A stretch of DNA of 64,000 nt from Verpa conica (GCA_033030425.1 JAUFSD010000001.1:2480001-2544000); one strand, 5' to 3'; counted from the first letter of the stretch, positions 1-12,230 are shown. The notes: generated by a model not told the origin, from the letters alone. Program-made: numbers and translations.

Positions 1-2881
1 CTTGAAACATAATAAGTGGTACATGCGCAGGAGAAAACGTGGGGAAGGAGATGGGGAGAAGGGGGGGGGTTACCATATTTGCTATCTATTTCTATAAAAA
101 AATTATATCTATATTATAAAGTAAAAGAGTCTATTCAAATTAGAAGAAATTCTCTCTAGTAATTGGTGGGGAATGTAATACCCAGCTCTGTATGAAGAAT
201 TAAAATACAATAATGAGATGATGGCGAGGAATCGAGAATTGGTGGACCACTGATCCTTATATTTGGGTTGCTGCCCGCTAGCTTACCCACTTTTCCTATG
301 AGTCTCGTGCAAGTTATAGAAAATCAGAAAAATGATTGTTGGGACTCTCGACTTGAAGTCTTTCTAGACGTCATGTAAAGACAGCAATGAAGACGAATTA
401 TTGAACGATCTTCGTCTAATTAACGAAACGGGCCGGCCCGAGCGAGTGAGCAGATAAGTGAATGCGTGTGTTGTTGGCGCGGTTTCAGGCCCAGTTGTAG
501 CCAGGTCTTCGGTCAATAAGTCGACTGTTCACGGTCATCCCATTGAAAAATAACAACCGAAATCAGCAGTTAATTTCCGCTTGTCCATACAATAAACTCG
601 ACCGGCAGAGAATTAAACGCCCTCAATTAAGCGGTGAATATATATATAGTGTGAACATCTTTTGAGGCATTCAGAGCAGGAACAGCAAACAAGACGCTGC
701 GGGACGGGATAGAAAACACCCAACCAAATGCTGTCAAAAAATACGTGTACCTGCGTAAGCAACCGGGCCTGGGGTAGCAGAAACGAAAAGGCTTTCGCTC
801 GTCTGCATGTAAAATCCAACTGGCGAGTCATGGTTGACCACATCGCATATTGGGGCATACTCTATTACAACAATATGCAGGGAGAGTGTTGGTGTCCGGG
901 GAAGTGAAAAGTGAACTGTCAGGCAACAGGGGTAACAACGTTGAGCCCCACACGAGGCATGTATCATGATGTCTGATCTTAAACAGCAGAAGAAAGAATA
1001 TGTAGCTAGGTACCGGTATATACAATCATATCATATTCACAGTAAACTATTGGAGATATCCCCCAGTATAAGCCCCAGAGTAGACGAGAAGCTGCCATGC
1101 TGGTTCCAATTGATGTCACAGATTCCCTTGATTAAACCTATTGAAAAGCGCCCTTTTCGCAGGCCGGGCTATGTATGTACTTACATGAGGGGCGTATTCT
1201 CAAACTGAGGAAAAGCGAGGAGGTGGTAGATATTTTCGCTAAACACCGATGAGGCTAGACCCTGAGTAATGTGCACAAACCTAACCCATTGATCTTGACT
1301 TCTCACAGGCCCGGTTACCGGTTATGACTACCCCTGAGTTTGACTTTTTTTTGCTTTTTTATATCTCTTTGGAAATAAGGCTATTGTTTTTAGGATTATA
1401 CAAAGGAGCTCTTTAGTTCTAAAGAGAGGCCATTGAAGGCTGATATCCAAGGCTTCAGCTTACAGTACTTGTAATTAGTTACCTGCTGGATTACTCGGCT
1501 TCCATGTGCATATTTTGGGTACCTACTTGCGTCAACGGGAGGCAGCCTGCCATCATGGTGAGAACAAGGTCGAGATGTTCACCTGTAGACTCCCTGGCCA
1601 CCAGCTCAGCCTCAGTATCCCGACGGATTGCTTTCATAGGCCATCACTCGATATTAACACTCATCACTGCTTTTGGACTAGCTTATCTTCCCCTCATTGC
1701 TGGGCGCTTACAACTTTTCTTGCCATCCATCGCTCACCTGATGCTTTCAACTCGGGGCTTCTTCATTCTTATCGATTCGCTGTCTTTCGGGAGGAGTTTT
1801 TTGACACGTTGACCTGGTGCATTTTTGCCTCTTACAGATTTAGCCTATTATACTGTTCCTTAACGGAACAAATCAATAGCTCTCCTACTATCTGATCTTC
1901 AGTTTCGTCTAAATCAGGTTTCTGCACATATATTGGCTCTTTCCTCTTGAGATTATAAATTGCATTTTTTTTTACATGTGTACAATTGCTTATCTGACTC
2001 CCAATTCCCGTGGGCATTCTGGATGTTTCTCCTCGGGTTTCGTGTTTGAAATTTGAATTGCAAAAGCAGCTTGCATCGGAGGACGATTATACTTTCCCGT
2101 GTCGAAACATGCTCATAGAAAAAAAAGCCCCAAACACCTCCAGGCTGCAGCTAGTTACATTTAATTCATTTCATTTCGGGTGATATGCACCTTAAGAGAT
2201 CGAACCAACTAGAAAGAGTCCTAGCATAAGAATGCTTTGGTCAAGTTTCTGCGTCTCTCTTTGTCTCTGATCGATCTCTCATGTATTCCATGTATTCGTT
2301 AAAAAGAACCATAGCCTGTCTAGTGGGGTTCGCAGCACATAATTTTCTCAATACCTCTAATCCTAAGGGAGTGGTTTTTTCAAAAAAAAATTAGGTTACC
2401 GCTTCAGGCGGCTTTTGTAAATTTCACGGTTTATTTTAATCCAGTTATACGTGTTTAGGACTATACCGGACATGCGAACATGTCCTGGTGGCGCCGGTAT
2501 CTCTGTTGTCACTTTCGCTGATAGACAGGTGGAAAGATAGTAGAGGGGAATCATAACCCTTACTATCTATGTCCTAAACGGTGAGCCATTTGTTAGTCAT
2601 GCTCGGTACCCGGCCTGGTCGTTCCGACACTCCATCCTAAATAATTATAATAGACGATAATCGTAAATGTTAGAAAACAACCTTCATTGATAATGCTATG
2701 AATATGGTATAGGGCTTCGCCCCTTATCGCTCCACTCTAGCCCCCCCCCCATCCCTCAATAAATATAACAAAGTAATAGAAGTGTTCCGACGTTTTTTCT
2801 ATGAAAACTCCAATTCAAGCCCATGTAAAGCAATTAATCTATCCCCATCGAAAGTAAAAGTAGGAAAACCATCAACTAAGT
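1..2881. other. Gene-free AT-rich stretch
   Basis: I see no supportable gene. Short open frames here (for example two overlapping ones at 1504-1895) match nothing I know and lack splice-linked continuations. Poly-T and poly-A runs, a GGACATG/CATGTCC hairpin near 2467-2484 and a 9-bp inverted repeat (2453-2461 with 2571-2579) suggest decayed mobile DNA. Confidence 0.6.
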
Positions 2882-3300
2882 TCACTTCTCAAGCTCCCCC
2901 CCATTTTTATGTGCATCCACGAGATCCATCACATGCTGGACTTCATCCTTGACTTCCTTCTAAATCCCTTTCTCGAGAGATAATGTCGATCTTTAACTTG
3001 AGTCTCTCCTCGGAATCTTCGGTAGATTTTGAAATGAGCTCCCGCATGCTGTCCATCTTTTTGTCCATACGGTCTCTCGATTCAAACATCTACATACAGG
3101 GATAAAAGGGCATGTAGGATTTATGCTCACGTACTACTCCAAAACCAACAATGATTAACCCTACACTGAATCCAAAACCCCATTTAACCCAACCATCAAT
3201 CTTCCCAAGCCTCTGACCGATTTTTTTTAAATATATCGTTGATGTTCTTAAACCCTTCATCAACTTTTGAAGACAATACCGCATATCTCCAGACCTTCTA
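2882..3300 (-). pseudogene. Broken small coiled-coil/transmembrane protein gene
   Basis: Three adjoining pieces on the minus strand look like one former gene. The first reads VLSSKVDEGFKNINDIFKK and runs into an A8 tract (plus 3221-3228). After a frame change it continues as IGQRLGKIDGWVKWGFGFS followed by a hydrophobic helix (GLIIVGFGV). A possible 46-nt intron (GTACGT...TGTAG) leads to a charged helical part beginning MFESRDRMDKKMDSMREL. A second frame change near 2955 leads to EVKDEVQHVMDLVDAHK and a stop at 2882. The pattern (amphipathic coiled coil, one membrane helix, charged coiled coil) is common in small fungal hypothetical proteins; I do not recognise a named family. No start codon is evident upstream. 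The two frame changes argue for a relic, though a sequencing error in the homopolymer is possible. Confidence 0.5.
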
Positions 3301-6300
3301 ATGGGCAAGCTTGGGCAAAAAATATGACCGCTCGGGGAAAGTTAATATATGAAAGCCTAGGCAAGTCCAACTAGCCCAAGCAAGAATTAATAGTATTCAT
3401 AATACCCCCACATTCCCTAAAGACCATTCTATCCGTTAGTCTAGATACTTTCGACCCTGTAGAAAACCCACTCTCTGTAGCTTTATACATGAGCCAGTCC
3501 AGTTAAACTTTTTTCCCGGGTTCATGCTTTCTACAGCCCAGCACAACCCAATTACGGCCTGGGTAAACCCACATATGGGTCGGCCTCTTAGAAGGCCTGT
3601 ATATCTCCGGCTGTAAACAGTTAACATACTCCGAAGTTAATCAGCCCTCTCAACTCACTCCACTCGTCACGCTCGTTAGTATTAATACCCCACCGGTCGC
3701 CCCGCTCACGATAGTTAGTTGCAAAAAAAGATGTTCAAAATCGAAATGGAATAACGGGGCAGTTTGTCCGTCCTGAGCTTAGGACCAGACGCCCTAACAC
3801 TCTTAATCCGTCCTTTACCAGCTCGGAGACCTCCCTAGGGCTTCGGGGTGAAGGACTGGACGGACTACAGGCCCTATGGCTGTAGGGTTAGGGTTCCTCA
3901 ATACTAGAACTCATAGTGGGAGCCGCAAAATGGACTATATTAAGGGAGTTTAGTACAGCCGGCAGACTTTGAAAGATTCGTAGGAATCCTACCTCCGAAT
4001 GGGCTATGCGCCATAGTTCATCCAGTTCTCCCTCCCCCAGCCGAGCCCTAGACCGTTACCAACACTGACGAAGAATAAGCAGGAACCCCTTTTATTGAAT
4101 CAATTATCTATTCGCCATACCGAGCAACTCAAAGTAAACGCCAACCAGAAAACATGTAGAGTAGTGAAATACCATCATTCATTCTACACGACTTTAAAAA
4201 GAAGAAAAATCCTCCGAACGGCTTTTCCTATCGAGAATTTTAATGGTACACTCAGAATAATTCAACTCGGCTGAAGAGACATACTCCAGAGATACCGAGA
4301 TAGGACGTAATTTACTAACGACAATCAAGAATTATAATATTCGGAAGTAGGGCGTGCTAGAAGCCCAAGTACATCAAACTACTAACATTCGGGCACTAAG
4401 GTTGTTAGTATTGGATTACCTATGGATATTAATGATTTTTCCTGGGTAATCGCCCCAACCTACACTCCAGCTAGGTAGCGCAGATGCGTCTTTTTTCCAC
4501 AAGATACGTTGTACAGATGTAATGGAAGCAATTCTTGGCTGTATTTCTGAGAAGTCTACCAATACGAATAGTAATGTGAGATGGTACAAACTCTCTAGAT
4601 ATTTAATCAAGACCGAGATGAGTACTCAACTCGACTCTCTGAAGAAATGCAAAGGTCTATACACAAGCGTGATATAGTAAAATCACCCTATAAGAATTTG
4701 GGCAATAAGAATATCCGCCTTATAAGAATACGACTGGCAGCTCGGCGAAATTTTGTACGGAAAAATAAGAATATTCTTAGGACTTTTGATATTCTTATAG
4801 AAAGTAGTGCTATATTTAGGAACGAGTGGTATATATTTAAGAGAGATAAACCAAAAACAGCATAAGAAGCCGGTTCTAGGCTTTTATTTACCCTAGACCC
4901 AAGTCATTGGCGTATTCTTGACATTCCTTATAAGAATATATGCCCTATAGAAATATGCTGGCGTGCTTCAGCCATATTCTTACGGGGGGTTCACTGTAGC
5001 CGTTGATATCATTTCTTGCCTTATTTAAGCCATATTCTGGTCTATCTGAGCTATTTGTACTAGAATTTAATTGAGTTGTTCGGAAATATTGGCCGCTACC
5101 ATGTTTTATATCTTGTCCATTTCGGTGGCCGCGGTGTCCATCTCCATGACTACGGTTCTAAATTAGTTGGCTATTTTTGCATGGAAGCCCTCAGGACATT
5201 GAAGTCGGGTTGAGCCATCCGGAAAAAACCTTGAATATAGAAGTGTGTCGTATGATTATTCGGAGTCGCGGTGTTGTTTCTCTGCTCGCGTAGTTGTGTG
5301 GGCGTTGAAATATATTACCAAATATAGTCTAGTAAGGCTCTTTTAGGGGTCTTGTACTAAGAATATTCTTATCTTGAACTCCTCCTTTATTATATGTTAG
5401 CACACTTCCAAAAACAAACAATGAAATACCCCTTTATTGGAGCACGTTACTAGTCACTAGGGTCGCTGTTAAGCTCGAACCTATTCCTAGCAAATAGTAC
5501 TCCATTAAGACCAGGTGGTATCTGATCTCGGCCGATTCACTCGATGAGGAACTGAATAAAAGTAGTGGCAACCTGCGAGCTGCCCGGCCTTGAAGTAATG
5601 TTTGAGAAAAAGATCTTATAAATTATGACGGCTATATATTGAGACTTTAAAGCTAGCCTTCAATATCTTGAAGACAAACCTCCACCTATCGGATATCGCT
5701 GAAAATTAGTTCGAATTTGCTGAATATTAACTTTAATTTGCTGAATATTGGCCTAGATTTGTTGTAACACCCCGAGGACCTGATTCCCTTGCTAGATCGT
5801 TAGAGTATTAGTAATTAAGTTGAATTCGTTTGCTAGTACATGTAAATACTGAAACTCATTCGCAAAGTTGGGCTGTTGCTGCCATTTCGAGATATGATAT
5901 GGTATTAATTCTCTGCTCACGAAATTAAGGAATAAAGATAAAAGGTGTTTAAATATCCCTTGGGTGGCCAAGTTACCCTCTCGTCCGTATCGAGTAAGTG
6001 TGATCTCGCTAGTTTAAGGGCATCGTTAGACGTCCGGGGAAGTCCCGGTGGGCAGAGCCTCATGGCCAGTGGCACCTGTCAAGGTTTGTTTGGTATAGCC
6101 ATGTGGCCTTTGTGATAGCATAAGCAATGATGTAATCAGGGCTAGGGGTTTTAGGAGAGAGTGGGGATTCACTACCCTCTCCCGTGCTGTTCATCTAGAC
6201 TGTCTTTTCTCTCTTCTGGTAGAACCGCTTTTCATAGGTGGCGCCGATAAAAACCCTCTACCCGAGTTTATTAGTACTAGGGGGCTACTTTGTTACTTTT

Positions 6301-6533
6301 CGCTGATGGACAGCTTTAGCTGTACGTTATGGGGATTTAAATAGGGTTAGTATTTCTGTTAGACACACTCTCCGTAAATTAGCCACAGTATTCTTGAGGC
6401 GGTGCATATCGATTTATACCCTCAAGGGTCAGATCAAGGGATAGGATAATACCTCGGCTGAGATAGCGGGGCAATAGAGGTCAGCATGGTATTCTAGGCA
6501 TCGAGGAAACCTCAGAAACCAACAGCCTTGAGA
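3301..6533. other. Gene-free repeat-rich stretch
   Basis: No supportable gene. It contains a cluster of TATAAGAATA-type motifs and their complements between about 4688 and 5374, a short tandem AATTTGCTGAATATT repeat near 5713-5748, an inverted GTCCGTCC/GGACGGAC pair near 3774 and 3858, and a GGTGGCGCC...CGCTGAT segment (6238-6315) resembling one at 2487-2525. It probably represents decayed transposable elements. Confidence 0.5.
4688..5374. repeat. Dispersed TATAAGAATA motif cluster
   Basis: The decamer TATAAGAATA or its complement recurs at least eight times with small changes: 4689, 4704, 4720, 4764 (as the palindrome AATAAGAATATTCTTAG), 4788, 4928, 4972 and 5358 (again palindromic). Spacing is irregular, so this is not a simple tandem array. 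Confidence 0.55.
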
Positions 6534-7795
6534 ATGTCTATTATCTATGAACTCCCCTCGGACATCTCATCCCTTAGTCAACTAAGTACGGAATGGGTAG
6601 AGGTCAGTCCTAGTGAAATCGATCACCTCAGAATGTCGCTAAAATAACTAATCAACTCCTTTCAATAGCTGATGAAATCTGCTGCCTTTTCTGATGAGTC
6701 TTTGGATGATATCATAGCTCTCCGAGAGGAACGAATCCGGGATGTCATTGCCTATCTTGAGTCTGAGCCGGAATATCTTGGTACTATCAACTTTATCTCA
6801 ATGACCTATAGAATCTGGGTGTTGTACTGACCGCTAATCATTGCTTAATAGGCGAAACAAACGTGCTAGTAGCGGATAAAACTTATACGGGGGGATCGTT
6901 AGATAGCACCCTACCTATCAGGATTTATACGCCATGTGACGCTAGCCACTCTGGAGAAACTTATCCAATTCTCCTCTGGTTCCATGGCGGTGGGTTTGCT
7001 CTAGGCTGTAACCTAATCGATGATGAGGTTCTGCGATACGTTTGTCATAACTCGAAAATAATCATTGCTACGGCTGGTTATCGCCTATCCCCAGAACACA
7101 AGTTCCCTGGTGCGCCTGATGACGCTTGGGCCGCTGCAAAGTGGGTCCGCGATAATGCGGAAATGTTGGGTGCTAACCCTAACAGCAAGGGCTACTATGT
7201 TGGTGGTATTTCTGCTGGTGGAAACCTAGCGTGTGTTGTGGCAAGGCGCGCTCGAGACTATGACGAGAACATCAAAATTGATGGTCAAGTACTGGGATTT
7301 CCTTGGACATGTTCTATTCGTGATCACCGAGGGTTTCCAGAAACTCTGTCGAAATTCTCAGCTGTGGAGGAGAACAGAGAAGCCCCCTTTTTAAGCGTGG
7401 GAAAGCTAGAAATGATGGAAGAACTTTACGGTTTACCAGATCCTAAAAACCCGGACTTCTCGCCATTATACGATCCTCAAAATCTGAAAGAGTTACCACG
7501 AGCTGTTGTCTTTGTAGCTGGAGCAGATCCTCTGAGAGATGATGGAATTGCTTATTGGAGGGCATTGGGCCGTGATGGTTTCAATCCATGCTTAAGGATG
7601 TTGGTTGCCTAGTTTCTGTGTTTTTGGGTGGTAATATAATGAATAGTTACTGATAATTCTTTTTACAGATTTCCGGGGATGCCTCATTCCTTTCATAGGT
7701 TTAAACAGATGAAGACCGCGCGAGAATTCAAAGTGCACGTAGTGGAGGGAATGCGAGAGTTGATTGAACTTAGAAGCCAACACAGTGTTCTATAG
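6534..7795 (+). CDS. Alpha/beta-hydrolase-3 family esterase (HSL-like)
   Basis: Predicted carboxylic-ester hydrolase of the hormone-sensitive-lipase-like group (alpha/beta hydrolase fold 3), probably acting on small acyl or acetyl esters. I join four exons: 6534-6602, 6669-6780, 6852-7599 and 7669-7795, giving 351 residues with frame kept throughout. Visible motifs are the oxyanion-hole HGGG (His105), the nucleophile elbow GGISAGG (Ser181), the acid in VAGADPLRDDG (Asp286) and the catalytic His316 in FPGMPHSF, so the triad is complete. Intron 1 has donor GTCAGT and branch ACTAAT; the last donor (GTTGGT) is weak but is the only choice that restores the FPGMPHSF frame. No signal peptide is seen, so it is likely cytosolic. 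It converges on the P450 at 7860, leaving 64 bp, which suggests linked function. Relatives include fungal acetyl esterases of secondary-metabolite pathways; the substrate is unknown. Confidence 0.9.
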
Positions 7796-7859
7796 GAAAT
7801 TGTCTCTAATCCTACAGAAATTATAAAGATCCCTCATATATGTATACAAAATTACCTAT

Positions 7860-9875
7860 TCAACTTCGCTCCTCCAGTATGAGATCAACAGCTCCCATAT
7901 ACAAGACGAACAAATCTTGAGTTTCCCTATGTAACCTTTCTTCATCCATACCCTCAGCTAACTTGAGTGAAAACCTCCGCACAATCCTAGAAGTAACAAT
8001 CCGAAGGTGCATCATTGCAAGTGGTTTACCAACACAGCCCCATGTTCCTAGTTTTTGCCCAAAGGGCCAGGGTTAGTTAATGTTAACTATAGCTTCGGGT
8101 AGAGATAGAATTACCACTCCAAAATGGAACATAAACTTTCTGCTTATGTGTTAGTGGGTACTCCGCGGGTTTATACCATCTCTCTGGGATGAATTCTGTT
8201 GGTTTTTCAAAGTACCGTGGATCTATAGGTGTAGTCATTAGTCACTGGAACATTATGGTATTTTTCCGAGATATGTACCTCTAAACATAGTATGCATTGG
8301 AGCATATACAGCGGCTCCTCCAGGGATATATTTGCCATCAATCATTATGCCTTCAGGTGGGGATAGTCTTTGTGGACTAGAGGGCACAACAGGGTGCAGT
8401 CGTAAGACCTCACGGATGGTAGCTTCCAGATGATCTGTATTAGGGCAGTTCCCAAGTGTAAGATCCTTGAACAGTCCCTCCTCGTTGCCTTGGTAAAGTG
8501 AATAAAAGGCATCAACCTCTTCTTGGAGTTTTTTGAGTTGAGCTTGGTTGTTTGCGAGATGAAAGCATATATTAGTAAGCGTCGTAGCTGTAGTGTCACT
8601 GGAAGGGTTGGGTCCTAATCAGCAAACTAGTCTTTGTGTGGTGCCTGAGATTAAATCAAGAAATACCTTCCGGCCAAGATAGCTAGCCTTGCTTCATTTG
8701 CCATACCGATTGTAGCAGCAGTTTTGGCATCCGCTGTCAAGAGCCATGAAAACACATCCTTTTTTTCGGGGTTCCACTATCATTTATGCATTTATTAGTC
8801 CACATCCTCTTGGTTTTTCAATTGATAAATTTGAAACATACCATTTTCCTTTCATTCACCAGTTCATCGCACCATCTCAAGAAGCGCTTATAATCTCTGT
8901 TCGTAAAAGGGATGAGATCCAAAATATGAACAAGATAAGGCACATGTCCAATTACCGCGAAAGCAGTTGTTGCACTCTTCGTGATACGCATGTAATCGTC
9001 TTCCTGCCCATGTGTCGACAACATCTTAAAATTCTTGCTGAAAGTTGCGTCCCCCATACTATCCCACATGTAGTAATGGAAGTACGCTCCAATGTTGATC
9101 GGGGTTTTTTCGCCAATGATTTCAAGAAGCTCTGAGGAGCGGGGGATCAGCTTTGGAAGATACTGGATGATAGCGTCATTGGTAAAAGCTTTATCCCAAA
9201 GTCGCCTATTTATCCTATGAACCTCCCGGTCGCGAGCGAGCTGCGTTGAAGGTTTTGGGTACCCGACGTTGTACCATGGGCCTTTTTCGAGCTTTATAGC
9301 AATTGGAATAACACTTTCGCTAATAATTGAGACTTCGTTGGGGCCTTTACGGTAAAAATATACATATATTAGATATAAAAATTTAAGTTGTGGGTCGGAG
9401 GGGGGAGGGAGGGTTCTAGCTTACCTGTCCTTACAAAGTCGCCGTATTTCTTGTGTAATTCGAGGACATGGTGGTGGTTTTGCTGGGACACCCCTGACTG
9501 GCTCACACTCCACCACTTTGACGCTCGGGCACCAAATGGACCAGGGAAATTTCGTAGCGGATGAAAAAATAGCCGATATGTCAAAATGCTCCCCGAGAGA
9601 CCTGAAATGAAGCTCGTCCATATTGTGGCGGTGGTAACCAAAGACTCTAGGATAGGTATCCCGAGATGGTACGCGAAAACTGCAAAGAGAAAGGACGGAA
9701 CGAGAAAGAATCCCATAAAAAATTTCTGCGCATTGGTATCGAGGTCTCCATGAATAAAGTAAACTAGGTGTGATGTGATTCCTGATAGAGCGAAAACAGC
9801 GACGGTTTTCGTGGCCGGCCAAGTAGAGACTTGGTAAGAAAGGTTACTTAGATATGCTCCTAAAACGCTCGTCAT
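7860..9875 (-). CDS. Membrane-anchored cytochrome P450 monooxygenase
   Basis: Heme-thiolate monooxygenase, likely ER-bound and reduced by NADPH-P450 reductase. Six exons on the minus strand: 9425-9875, 8842-9344, 8667-8776, 8279-8598, 8115-8222 and 7860-8047, giving 559 residues in frame. The N-terminus has about three hydrophobic segments (residues ~24-100) and then the proline hinge HPLRNFPGPFG. The I-helix oxygen-binding site AGSDTTAT lies around residue 355, exactly across an intron; ExxR is in ATIREVLRLHP; the PERF-like element is FIPERW; the heme loop is FWSGTWGCVG with Cys502. In that loop the usual Arg two residues before the Cys is replaced by Trp. The set resembles fungal P450s related to tryprostatin hydroxylases and other secondary-metabolite enzymes (family knowledge). 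The next gene is the convergent esterase. The substrate cannot be inferred. Confidence 0.93.
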
Positions 9876-10579
9876 TTTGCTGCATTTTCGTGGAAGGGGA
9901 AGAAAAAAAAGAAGATGGAGGGGTAGTTCTTGGTGATTTATAGGAGTCTTGTCCGGGGGGTTGTGCATATATGGTGGCCGGTTGTATGTGTGTGGGACCA
10001 TCCACAAATCTAAAACCGGGTCGGGATATGTAGGCTCGGGTCGGATCTACATTTTCGAGATTCGACTTTTTACCAGTGGGTAATATAGAGTATGTATTAA
10101 CGTACATGGGAGGAGGTATCGAAGCGTAGATCTAAGCTATATCAATGCTTGTCTGTACTATTTTTGGTGCTAGTACGCGTCCTTCGTGTTAATTCATGTC
10201 TTGCCTACTGGAAGGGGCAAATCTCGAGAGATAATATGGTATAATGAGAAAACTTTGTCTATTAATCAGCTGAACTAGATTTGAGGTTTATGGATATATC
10301 CTCAAGTTCTTGGAAGACTGCTACACCAAGAAACAACGTGATTTGATATACGCCAACTGAGAGTGGCACCTACTTAAGAGCTGGTTCTTGGGCAAGTTAA
10401 CACTTATATAACTATTAACATACATAACAGCATGTTCATGATACAGTCACTAGGTAGATATGTTTGTGATGGGGTTCCAGCCCCTCAGTGAATTCTCAGA
10501 GTTGGGTAGATTTTAGGTTTTCCTCCAAGAACCGTGCGCTGTCTCACCTGAAACCGCGTTACGAATATATCTGACTGTT

Positions 10580-10703
10580 CTCGTCCCCCATGGTAAGAAC
10601 CAGAAAACAGGGGGTCATTTCTGTATGATGTGGCGTCGTGCACAGATATTCTACCATACAAATCGTGACCCCCTGTTTTCTGGTTCTTCCCCGGTGAGAC
10701 GAG
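10580..10703. repeat. 124-bp near-palindromic element
   Basis: A perfect 23-bp inverted repeat (10595-10617 against 10666-10688, beginning AAGAACCAGAAAACAG) is flanked by CTCGTC and GACGAG at the outer ends. The inner arms also pair partly (ATTTCTGTATGATG against CTACCATACAAAT) around a GTGCAC centre. Almost the whole unit can fold into one hairpin, as in a foldback or miniature inverted-repeat element. No open frame is inside. Confidence 0.8.
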
Positions 10704-10784
10704 TAGAAGTACAAAAACCGGTCGTCGATCATTTCCAAATTACCGGCAATTTTTAAGACAGTGGAAGTTAATATGGGAGGGGAA

Positions 10785-10835
10785 GCATATCGCGTATGTA
10801 ATTGTAGTAGTAAGACATCTGCATACGCGATATGC
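10785..10835. repeat. Perfect 14-bp stem-loop
   Basis: GCATATCGCGTATG at 10785-10798 is the exact reverse complement of 10822-10835, with a 23-nt loop. It lies 81 bp after the larger palindromic element and may be a second small foldback element. Confidence 0.75.
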
Positions 10836-12173
10836 ATTACTAGCTCGGGTTAAACACGGTGTCTCATGTTTCTTTTACCCACTAGCGTCCTCTTATCAGC
10901 GGAAAATATTCAATAATAGAAAATATATTCAGGTATTCCAGGGCAAAGAGGAGCCCCATATATTTCTACAAGTATCAGCCCTCAGAACGCTCTAAAGCAT
11001 CTGGCATATTGCTTGTCACTGATAGTGGCCGTGCTTTGGGTTTCAAGTTGTTCCGCAGAGTCCCTGTACTTATGCTGAGTCGCAAATAGTCTACGTTCAG
11101 CCATTATCAAAACCTATAAAGTAGACTCCTGGGCCAGTTCAGCCTCTCCGAAAGTTCTGTGGTGGGGCTTTGCTACTAGACTTCGGAACGCTTAAGGGCT
11201 ACACGAGTACGAGTAATAAGTATGCCTGGGGAAACAGCCAATCCATTAAGCTACATTTGCTATCACGTACTTGAGAGTAATTACGTAAATAGGATTGTAG
11301 TTCTCTCTCGGTTGATAAAGGCGACGCCTGATTTGTAGTACCACTCAAGATAGCCATATATCAAAAGACTGACGTAATCGAGCGACAATTTGAAATACAC
11401 ACATTTTACGGGCGGAGTTAATTGACCTCATATAAATTCGATAAATACCGTGTCTATGCTTGGGCTTGCTTTGTAGCCAAAGAACGGTAAATAACTACGG
11501 CATAATCTGCCTATTTATCGTCGATGTGAGCCAAAGTGAGCTAGCCGAGCACCGATTATCAGTCATGGCTCTAACCTGGCACGCGACAGACAGTAGATAC
11601 CCGAAATCAAAGTGCCGGGAGGTGCAACAGGCATAACGAACCCGGGCGCTCAAGTGATCTTATTCTCACCAATTAGTAGGCGTACCAGTACTTTACTCGC
11701 TGGAGGCATCACCTCCAACCAAGGCCCCTGCCTTTGAGAGCTACATGTTCAGGCTTTTTTAATGCCTGTTACGAGTACGTATGTACTTACATTTCCAGTT
11801 ACCAGTTACTAGTTTGGGGGGCATCTGCATACTAACCCTTTCCCAGCACAGGTATAACCTGTAACTATTGGTAAATAAGTCATTATTTCCGGTCACGAAT
11901 ACAAGAATATACGGCAAATTTGTTACCGTCTCGTTTGGGGGAACTAAGCTTCTCTATTCTTATTGTGATAGGTCCTCATGTGATCTAGGTATCACATACA
12001 TATGCATGCAAGAGTATGGAATAAGGTATATATCGCTACCGGTACTCGATATGCCTGATCGATCTACAAATCCAAGGCGTTTATAAATGCAAAAATATCG
12101 ATGGTAGGACTAAGCAGCACTGAATAATTCCCGTGCTCATGGGTGATAAGACTCTTTCACTACAAAAAGACCC

Positions 12174-12230
12174 GTGCACGACGCCACACCATACAAAAAC
12201 TACCTCCTCCGGGTTCTTATGCTGGCGGAC
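12174..12230. repeat. Degenerate partial copy of the 10.6-kb palindromic element
   Basis: GTGCACGACGCCACACCATACA here matches, with one change, the reverse complement of the centre and arm of 10580-10703. The match continues through AAA, GGTTCTTA and GGGAC-like blocks with substitutions. It looks like half of a related copy in opposite orientation; the other arm is not clear. Confidence 0.6.

Noticed and set aside
1504..1895. Two overlapping plus-strand open frames of 102 and 129 codons
   Set aside because: Nothing recognisable in either frame; both lie in AT-rich non-coding sequence.
7604..7668. Donor at 7604 (GTTGCC) for the last esterase intron
   Set aside because: The phase is wrong for the conserved FPGMPHSF block; a donor at 7600 keeps the frame.
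8590..8620. Acceptor TTAG near 8618 for the fourth P450 exon
   Set aside because: It gives a stop within a few codons; the acceptor TTCCAG ending at 8599 restores AGSDTTAT exactly.
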